This document shows, in pieces, positions 58,046 through 64,000 of a stretch of DNA of 64,000 nt. Source of the DNA: Roseibium album. GTDB lineage: Bacteria > Pseudomonadota > Alphaproteobacteria > Rhizobiales > Stappiaceae. The notes under the pieces are model-generated. The model had not been told where the DNA came from, did no database searches, and saw nothing but the letters and a program-made list of their open reading frames with translations. Made by a program: the position numbers and the translations under genes. Each line of letters starts with the position of its first letter. Position 1 is the first letter of the stretch. The DNA lies in contig CXTY01000011.1 in NCBI GenBank assembly GCA_001404055.1, positions 1 through 64,000 on the forward strand. The letters run 5' to 3'.

Positions 58046-59491
58046 TCAACGCGTCGAACGCATAACCTGGATATCGAGGTCACGGATCTTTTTCCGCAAG
58101 GTGTTTCGGTTCACGCCCAGAAGCTCGGCTGCCTTGATTTGGTTCCCACGTGTTGCCGCCAGAGCTGCACTGATCAAAGGATATTCCACTTCCCGCAGGA
58201 TACGGTGATAGAGACCTGGAGGAGGCAAAGCTTCGCCGAAGGTGTCAAAATACCCCGTAAGGTAACGCTCAACTGAACCGCCAAGGTTCACATTTTCAGC
58301 TGATTCATCTTCAATGACTGAAGCAGCAGGCTGGCTCAACTCATCTTCAAGCAAACTTTCGCTGATGACATCCTGCGGATAAAGTGCTGCAAGCCGCCTT
58401 ATCAGGTTTTCCAGTTCTCGAACGTTTCCAGGCCAACGATACCGACGCAAGAGATTGAGCGCTCCCTGGTCAATCTGCTTTGCAGGCAGGCCTTCCTTTT
58501 CGACGATGGAAAAGAAGTGCCTCACGAGATCCGGAATGTCTTCAATACGCTCCCGCAGTGGCGGCAAGCGGATTGGAACAACGTTCAACCGGAAATAAAG
58601 ATCCTCGCGGAAAAGGCCTTGATTGATCAGGTGCCGCAGATCCTTGTTGGTGGCGGCAATAATCCTCACATCCGTTTTGATGGGGGTTCGTCCACCCACT
58701 GTTGTGTATTCGCCTTGCTGCAAGACGCGGAGCAAGCGGGTTTGGGCCTCCATCGGCATGTCGCCTATTTCATCCAGAAACAGCGTGCCACCATCAGCTT
58801 GCTCAAACCGGCCGGAACTTCGGTTTTGCGCGCCGGTAAACGCACCTTTTTCGTGACCGAACAATTCGGCCTCGATCAGATCCCTTGGAATCGCAGCCAT
58901 GTTGATTGCGACAAACGGCCCATTGCGGCGTTTACCATAATCATGAAGTGCGCGCGCAACCAACTCTTTGCCGGTTCCAGATTCGCCGTTGATCATCACC
59001 GTCAGGTCGGTCTGCATCAGCCGCGCTAGAACACGATAGATTTCCTGCATCGCAGGAGACCGGCCAACCAGCGGCATTCCCTCGCCTGCATCGTCGAGAT
59101 CGAGCGCTGGCTTTTTCTTCGGCTCTTCCAGCGCACGTTGAACGATGCTGGTCAGTTCTTTCAGGTCGAAAGGTTTGGGCAGATATTCATAGGCACCTTT
59201 TTCGGACGCCTTGATTGCCGTCATGAAGGTGTTTTGCGCACTCATGACAAGAACGGGAAGATCAGGCCTCATCTTTTTCATGCGGGGCAACACATCAAAA
59301 ATGTTCTCATCCGGCATCACAACATCGGTGATAACCAGATCTCCGTCGCCAGATGAAACCCATCGCCAGAGTGTTGAGGCGTTTGAGGTCAAGCGGACCG
59401 TATACCCAGCGCGGGACAAAGCCTGATTGAGCACAGTACGGATCGCCGCATCATCATCTGCAACTAGGATCGTGCCTGTCGGCATGGTCAT
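58046..59491 (-). CDS. ntrC: Nitrogen regulator NtrC
   Basis: Sigma-54 activator of nitrogen-assimilation genes. The REC domain has [15 protein letters not shown] and D54 in [12 protein letters not shown]. The AAA+ domain has [16 protein letters not shown], complete GAFTGA ([15 protein letters not shown]) and [13 protein letters not shown]. The Fis HTH is [20 protein letters not shown]. 481 residues. Its ATG overlaps the ntrB stop (ATGA). Confidence 0.98.
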   Translation of the reverse strand: MTMPTGTILVADDDAAIRTVLNQALSRAGYTVRLTSNASTLWRWVSSGDGDLVITDVVMPDENIFDVLPRMKKMRPDLPVLVMSAQNTFMTAIKASEKGAYEYLPKPFDLKELTSIVQRALEEPKKKPALDLDDAGEGMPLVGRSPAMQEIYRVLARLMQTDLTVMINGESGTGKELVARALHDYGKRRNGPFVAINMAAIPRDLIEAELFGHEKGAFTGAQNRSSGRFEQADGGTLFLDEIGDMPMEAQTRLLRVLQQGEYTTVGGRTPIKTDVRIIAATNKDLRHLINQGLFREDLYFRLNVVPIRLPPLRERIEDIPDLVRHFFSIVEKEGLPAKQIDQGALNLLRRYRWPGNVRELENLIRRLAALYPQDVISESLLEDELSQPAASVIEDESAENVNLGGSVERYLTGYFDTFGEALPPPGLYHRILREVEYPLISAALAATRGNQIKAAELLGVNRNTLRKKIRDLDIQVMRSTR

Positions 59492-60639
59492 TCAGTTCCC
59501 CTGTCGGTCTGCTCGGAAGAAGTTGCTTCTCCTCCCAAAAAAGCGGGCAGTAGGATCCGGAAAACAGTTTTTCTCGGTTGGCTGTCGCATTCGATCACGC
59601 CACCATGATCGCCGATTATCTTGGCAACCAGGGCAAGCCCCAGACCGGATCCATTCATTTTGGTCGTGATAAACGGCTCAAACAGGTGTGGCAGAAGATC
59701 ATCGGGGACACCTGGCCCGTTGTCCCTGACACAAAACTCAAGTGGCAGGCTGACCCTCTCAACGGTTCCGGGAACCGAAAGTCTCACGCCTGGACGAAAT
59801 GCAGTCGAAACACGAATCTCGCCATCCGGATCATCGCCAATGGCTTCACTTGCGTTTTTGATCAGGTTCAAAAACACCTGAATCAGCTGATCCTTGTTGG
59901 CATAAACCGGTGGCAGCGACGGATCATAGACCTCCACGATCCTCTTGCCTCTGGCAAAGCCGCTGTCTGAGAGTCGCTTCACATGATCAAGAACAATATG
60001 AATATTCACCGGCTCGCGCTCGATCGGTCGTTCGTCGGAAAAAACTTCCATCCGGTCGACAAGTTTCACAATCCGATCCGTTTCGTCCATGATCAGTTGT
60101 GTCAGCGCACGATCCTCACTGGGAACTGATTGCTCGATTAGCTGAGCAGCGCCGCGAATTCCGGAAAGCGGGTTTTTGATTTCATGTGCCAGCATTTCGG
60201 CGAGCCCGGTCACAGTGCGTGCGGCTCCGCGGGAGGTCAGCTGACGGTCAATCTTCTCCGCCATGGTGCGCTCCTGAAACATCAGCACAACAGCACCGGG
60301 GCGATGGGAGACAGGCGAGGCGTTGATATCGACAACTTTGGGCGCTCCGATGCGCGGAGAACCGATGTCCACCTTGTATTCGTTGACCGGCGCACCGCGC
60401 TCACGCACCTGCTGTATAAGTGTAAGCAGCGGGCTGCCAAAAGGAACGAATTCGCTGATTGGATGACGCCGTAGAACAGATACGCTGGACCGCATAAAAA
60501 TTTCTGCGGCGGTATTTGCAGATTCAATAACGCCGTCCGGAGCGACCAGCAGTACCGGATGAGGAAGTGCATCCAGTATTGTTGGCCCATCGCTGGCAAG
60601 TAAGGCTTCGCGCCCTGCGGGAGACACAGTTTCCGTCAC
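59488..60639 (-). CDS. ntrB: Nitrogen sensor kinase NtrB
   Basis: Cytoplasmic histidine kinase controlled by PII. PAS domain near residues 20-120 ([21 protein letters not shown]), then H-box [22 protein letters not shown], and the ATPase domain with [33 protein letters not shown] and [12 protein letters not shown]. 383 residues. Its start overlaps the dusB stop (ATGA), so dusB-ntrB-ntrC is one operon, as in other alphaproteobacteria (nifR3-ntrBC). Confidence 0.97.
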   Translation of the reverse strand: MTETVSPAGREALLASDGPTILDALPHPVLLVAPDGVIESANTAAEIFMRSSVSVLRRHPISEFVPFGSPLLTLIQQVRERGAPVNEYKVDIGSPRIGAPKVVDINASPVSHRPGAVVLMFQERTMAEKIDRQLTSRGAARTVTGLAEMLAHEIKNPLSGIRGAAQLIEQSVPSEDRALTQLIMDETDRIVKLVDRMEVFSDERPIEREPVNIHIVLDHVKRLSDSGFARGKRIVEVYDPSLPPVYANKDQLIQVFLNLIKNASEAIGDDPDGEIRVSTAFRPGVRLSVPGTVERVSLPLEFCVRDNGPGVPDDLLPHLFEPFITTKMNGSGLGLALVAKIIGDHGGVIECDSQPRKTVFRILLPAFLGGEATSSEQTDRGTE

Positions 60640-61673
60640 GCGGCTGTCCGTTCGTTTGAGGAAGCAAACCAGTCATTTGCCAATCGTATGACTTCACCAG
60701 GATTGTGGGATGTCATGATGGCTTTTTTGACCGCTCCAGGCATGTCAACCGCACCTTGAGCTCTTGCGGTATCCATGTACCAACCCAAATGTTTCCGGGC
60801 GATGCGAACGCCAGCAAATTCACCGTAGAAGCTCAAGATGCCTTCATAGTGTTCCGATACGAGATCGGCCAAGTCACTTCCCTTTGGTTCCAATAATTGC
60901 TCACCGGTCTCCAGATACCTGCCGATGTGTCCGGGTAACCATGGGCGGCCATAGGCGCCACGGCCAATCATGACACCATCAGCCTTCGACGCATCCAGCA
61001 TGTTCGTGGCATCGGCAAAAGACTTACAATCTCCGTTGGCTATCATCGGAATGGATATCGCGGATTTCACGCCCGCAATTGCCGACCAATCAGCCTGCCC
61101 CTTGTAAAACTGGCAGCGGGTTCGGCCATGGACCGTTATGAGTTGAATACCCGCAGCTTCAGCCCGTCTCGCAAGTTCGGGTGCATTTATGGTGTTATCG
61201 TCCCAGCCCAATCGCATTTTCAAAGTCACAGGAACATCAACTGCAGCAACGGTGGCATCAATCAGCGTGAGTGCATGATCGAGATCTTTCATGAGCGCAG
61301 ACCCCGAATAGCCAGAGGTAACTCTCTTGGCCGGGCAACCCATGTTGATATCGATAACGTCAGCGCCAAGGTCAGCGATAACTTTTGCTGCCTCACCCAT
61401 CCAGCGCGCCTCACGTCCGGCGAGCTGCACGACGTGTAATCCATTACATTGAGCCTCAGTGCGCATCTGTGTCTCAGCGTCTCCTTTCATGAAGGAATCA
61501 CTTGCGACCATTTCGCTGACGACCATACCGGCACCATATCGAGCCGCGAGCTTTCGGAACGGCAAATCACTGACGCCGGACATGGGTGCCAGCACAGCGC
61601 GTCGACTTAGAACGTTTTTGCCAATTGAAATCTTTTTCGTTTCGGGCTGCACACTTGCCTCATAGTTGCACAT
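60636..61673 (-). CDS. dusB: tRNA-dihydrouridine synthase B (NifR3)
   Basis: FMN-dependent enzyme reducing uridine in the tRNA D-loop. [20 protein letters not shown] is the family opening, [20 protein letters not shown] carries the catalytic cysteine, and [16 protein letters not shown] is the FMN-side block; the C-terminal helical part has [15 protein letters not shown]. 345 residues. It leads the ntrBC operon. Confidence 0.96.
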   Translation of the reverse strand: MCNYEASVQPETKKISIGKNVLSRRAVLAPMSGVSDLPFRKLAARYGAGMVVSEMVASDSFMKGDAETQMRTEAQCNGLHVVQLAGREARWMGEAAKVIADLGADVIDINMGCPAKRVTSGYSGSALMKDLDHALTLIDATVAAVDVPVTLKMRLGWDDNTINAPELARRAEAAGIQLITVHGRTRCQFYKGQADWSAIAGVKSAISIPMIANGDCKSFADATNMLDASKADGVMIGRGAYGRPWLPGHIGRYLETGEQLLEPKGSDLADLVSEHYEGILSFYGEFAGVRIARKHLGWYMDTARAQGAVDMPGAVKKAIMTSHNPGEVIRLANDWFASSNERTAA

Positions 61674-61809
61674 TGTCTGTGCAGTTCCTTATTTGCCCAT
61701 ATTGTAGACAAATATCGAAATGCGACAAGCCAAAATTTGCGGATTGAACATGTTCTTCGTTAAAGACCACCAAAGAGTTTCGCTATGCCCTGAAAATTGG
61801 AGCACGTTT

Positions 61810-63063
61810 ATGGCAAAAAACGCAGCAGTCATTGTTGTTGCTGCCGGTCGAGGAACACGCCTGGCAGATCCTGTGAACGCAAGACCCAAGCAGTACCGGC
61901 TCCTCTCGGGCACGATGGTGTTGACCAATACACTGGAGACCATCGGGAAACACCCTAGGATTTCTGACATGGTAACCGTCATCCATCCCAATGATGTGGA
62001 ACTGTATGAAAACGCGGTCGAGAACCTGGGAGTGGCTCAACGGGAAAAATTGAAGCGCGCGGTGTTTGGCGGCAAAACAAGGCAACAATCTGTTCTTGAG
62101 GGATTAAGGGCCGTGTCACAAACGAAGTGTGACTATGTCCTGATACACGATGCTGCACGTCCATTCGTGACCCACGACATAATCGACCGGTTGCTTTCTA
62201 AACTGGACGCTGGTGTCGATGGTGCACTCGCCGCTGTCAAGGTCGCCGATACGCTCAAGAAGTCCCACGCAAATGGAATGCCGCTTGAGACAGTTGACCG
62301 AACCGGGCTTTGGGCCGCGCAAACACCACAAGGTTTTCCACTGAGCCGCATTCTTCAAGCCCACGAAAAAGCGGCACTTTCAGAGAAACATGAATTCACC
62401 GACGACACCAGCCTGGCTGAATGGGACGGCATGACCATAGTCCTTAGCGAAGGCGATCCAGCTAATTTCAAGATAACAACGGCAGCAGATCTCAAGCGCG
62501 CAGAACGACAGGTTAGACAGAACTTGATGCCCGAAGACTCTACCTCATCACCTCGACTTTCTGAATTGACAGATATTCGGAACGGGATTGGATATGACGT
62601 CCATGCGTTTGAAGATGGAAACGCCGTGATATTGGGAGGCATCTCCATCCCCCATACCCAAAAGCTGAAGGGTCACTCCGACGCTGACGTCGTGCTGCAT
62701 GCAATTACCGACGCAACATTGGGAGCGACAGGTGATGGCGATATCGGTCACCACTTCCCGCCAAGCGACCCCAAGTGGAAAGGCGCCTCTTCAGATCAGT
62801 TCCAACGATATGCGATTCAAAGACTGTCGGAAATTGGCGGACGAATTGCACATATTGATGTCACGATCGTTTGCGAAGCGCCTAAGATCGGACCGCACAG
62901 AACTCAAATTCGAGAAGCAATCGCTAGAATTTGCGAACTGCCGGTAGAACGAGTTTCGGTAAAGGCCACGACTTCGGAAAAACTCGGGTTCACCGGTCGA
63001 AAAGAAGGAATAGCTGCATTGGCAAATGTGACGGTTCGCCTTCCCTTCAGCGAAAACGAATGA
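61810..63063 (+). CDS. ispDF: Bifunctional IspD/IspF of the MEP isoprenoid pathway
   Basis: Fusion of 2-C-methyl-D-erythritol 4-phosphate cytidylyltransferase and 2,4-cyclodiphosphate synthase, usual in alphaproteobacteria. IspD half: VIVVAAGRGTRLADPVNARPKQY near residue 8, DYVLIHDAARPFVT, AAQTPQGFPLSRI. IspF half from about residue 260: NGIGYDVHAFEDGNAVILGG, KGHSDADVVLHAITDATLGA with the metal ligands, and DIGHHFPPSDPKWKG. The ATG at 61810 has GGAG seven bases upstream; an upstream in-frame start at 61720 is not needed. 417 residues. Confidence 0.96.
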   Translation: MAKNAAVIVVAAGRGTRLADPVNARPKQYRLLSGTMVLTNTLETIGKHPRISDMVTVIHPNDVELYENAVENLGVAQREKLKRAVFGGKTRQQSVLEGLRAVSQTKCDYVLIHDAARPFVTHDIIDRLLSKLDAGVDGALAAVKVADTLKKSHANGMPLETVDRTGLWAAQTPQGFPLSRILQAHEKAALSEKHEFTDDTSLAEWDGMTIVLSEGDPANFKITTAADLKRAERQVRQNLMPEDSTSSPRLSELTDIRNGIGYDVHAFEDGNAVILGGISIPHTQKLKGHSDADVVLHAITDATLGATGDGDIGHHFPPSDPKWKGASSDQFQRYAIQRLSEIGGRIAHIDVTIVCEAPKIGPHRTQIREAIARICELPVERVSVKATTSEKLGFTGRKEGIAALANVTVRLPFSENE

Positions 63064-63071
63064 GATCGATT

Positions 63072-63581
63072 ATGACTGATGCGAGCCCTCAGAGCCTTGA
63101 TGACCTATTGCCTCTCGCGAACCGCGTTCTCGAGACTTTGAAGAACAGGGGAATGATGATGGCAACAGCTGAGTCCTGCACCGGAGGTCTGATTTGTGGT
63201 GTCATGACAGAGATCGCAGGTTCATCCGCTGTCGTTGACCGCGGTTTTGTCACTTATTCCAACGAAGCCAAGACCGAACTCCTAGGGATCCCGACTGAGC
63301 TGATTCAAAGAGTTGGGGCTGTCAGCAAGGATGTCGCAATTGCAATGGCAGAAGGTGCTCTCGGTCGTTCAAATGCAGATATCGCTGTATCGGTCACTGG
63401 AATCGCCGGCCCTGGCGGAGGCACACTCGAAAAACCAGTAGGAACGGTACACGTCGCAGTTGCCCAAGTAAAAAAATCAACCAAACACATTCATTGCAGT
63501 TTTTTACAATTGGACAGAAGATCAATACGGAACAAAACCGTGCAAACCGCCCTCAATTCCATTCTAACTACTATTTCCTAA
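63072..63581 (+). CDS. CinA C-terminal domain protein (nicotinamide-nucleotide amidohydrolase type)
   Basis: A 169-residue single CinA C-terminal domain, probably the pncC-type deamidase recycling NMN to NaMN. Motifs: ATAESCTGGLICGVMTEIAG near residue 28 with the catalytic serine, FVTYSNEAKTELLGIP, and GIAGPGGGTLEKPVGTVHVA. The ATG at 63072 is used; an ATG at 63060 overlapping the ispDF stop (ATGA) is a close alternative and would add four residues. Follows ispDF as in many Rhizobiales. Confidence 0.88.
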   Translation: MTDASPQSLDDLLPLANRVLETLKNRGMMMATAESCTGGLICGVMTEIAGSSAVVDRGFVTYSNEAKTELLGIPTELIQRVGAVSKDVAIAMAEGALGRSNADIAVSVTGIAGPGGGTLEKPVGTVHVAVAQVKKSTKHIHCSFLQLDRRSIRNKTVQTALNSILTTIS

Positions 63582-63685
63582 GGTAATCACTCATTAATAG
63601 TACTTTGACTTCATGCTGGTTTACATTTCAAACTCGAATACAATGGCGTCAGATAGATCTGTAGAAAATCAAGACGCCAAAAAAC

Positions 63686-64000
63686 ATGAACAAATATGCG
63701 TTTGCCCTAATCGTCAGCCTTTTTGCGGGAAATACCGCCCTTGCCGACGCATCCCCAAAATCGGGGGACATTTTCCTTATTTCGCGTGACACGCACGGTG
63801 TGTTTGCAGGCAGTCACAAACTGTTCCAGGAAGACTCATACGCGCTTACGCAGGTTACATATTGCAGTAAAAAATATTATGTCAGAAGGCAAACAGTTGC
63901 GTGGACGCAGCTTGAGGCCGAACGCGGTAATGTCGTTCGAATTGAATACAACTTTGGCCGTGGTTGGCGTCCCATATGTGCCAACCCGGAAACGCAGGTT
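63686..64000 (+). CDS. Secreted hypothetical protein, 3' truncated by window edge
   Basis: A frame open from the ATG at 63686 to the end of the window gives at least 105 residues. A signal peptide is clear (MNKYAFALIVSLFAGNTALA), followed by DASPKSGDIFLISRDTHGVF. Two cysteines (VTYCSKKYY and PICANPE) could form a disulfide in the periplasm. No family is recognised. The 104 bp between this gene and the cinA-like gene presumably contains its promoter. Confidence 0.65.
   Translation, partial: MNKYAFALIVSLFAGNTALADASPKSGDIFLISRDTHGVFAGSHKLFQEDSYALTQVTYCSKKYYVRRQTVAWTQLEAERGNVVRIEYNFGRGWRPICANPETQV

Overview
The window is chromosomal DNA from an alphaproteobacterium, most likely of the Hyphomicrobiales (Rhizobiales). 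The best evidence is the right third, which holds the block ispDF / dusB-ntrB-ntrC / ntrY-ntrX / trkA / D-amino-acid transaminase / hfq-hflX / mazG, an order typical of that group. A RirA-type iron box, a rlpA-dacC-tmk-holB-tatD block and a pterin-responsive c-di-GMP pair (pruR-dcpA) agree. The genus cannot be fixed from sequence alone.

Layout. 1-403: end of an IS3-family element running off the window, abutting what may be an interrupted secreted-protein gene. 650-3109: pruR-dcpA. 3195-5783: a secreted patatin-like lipase and a membrane alpha/beta hydrolase broken by a one-base shift in a G6 tract. 6199-21445 (all minus strand): a 15-kb sugar, polyol or sugar-acid locus with a PAS-AraC regulator, seven catabolic genes and a CUT1-type ABC importer with two different ATPases. 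A near-identical 42-bp element precedes each of the two main transcription units. 21446-25240: accessory island with a Cys-rich fragment, unrecognised ORFs and a GNAT-like gene beside tRNA-Ser(UGA). 26078-32698: rlpA, a degenerate D,D-carboxypeptidase homologue, tmk, holB, tatD, a metallo-beta-lactamase-fold gene and recX. 33004-37534: an NTF2-like gene and a FecBCD-type iron-chelate importer operon with a methyltransferase, behind a RirA-type box. 37589-48062: arfB, rutR and the reductive pyrimidine and beta-alanine degradation operon, with RutR palindromes, REP-like repeats, a GIY-YIG gene, a GH114-like gene and a tripartite importer. 48158-64000: mazG, an orphan binding protein, hflX-hfq, a transaminase, trkA, the two Ntr two-component systems, dusB, ispDF, cinA-like and a partial secreted-protein gene.

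The strongest candidate for an undescribed system is the 6-21 kb locus. It splits the two halves of the tomato Tm-1 protein (ATP-binding domain and TIM-barrel 'PEP hydrolase' domain) into adjacent genes. These sit with an FGGY kinase, a HAD-IIA phosphatase, a free class II aldolase, a class II aldolase-SDR fusion and an alpha/beta hydrolase. No named pathway known to me has this full set. The importer's two ATPases carry complementary motif losses, which predicts one canonical and one degenerate ATP site.

Other regulatory points: a RutR-like box also lies 55 bp upstream of the D-amino-acid transaminase gene, suggesting it belongs to the pyrimidine regulon. The metG gene usual between holB and tatD is absent. 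The pyrimidine operon lacks its first enzymes (PreT/PreA) and a binding protein for its ABC transporter within this window.
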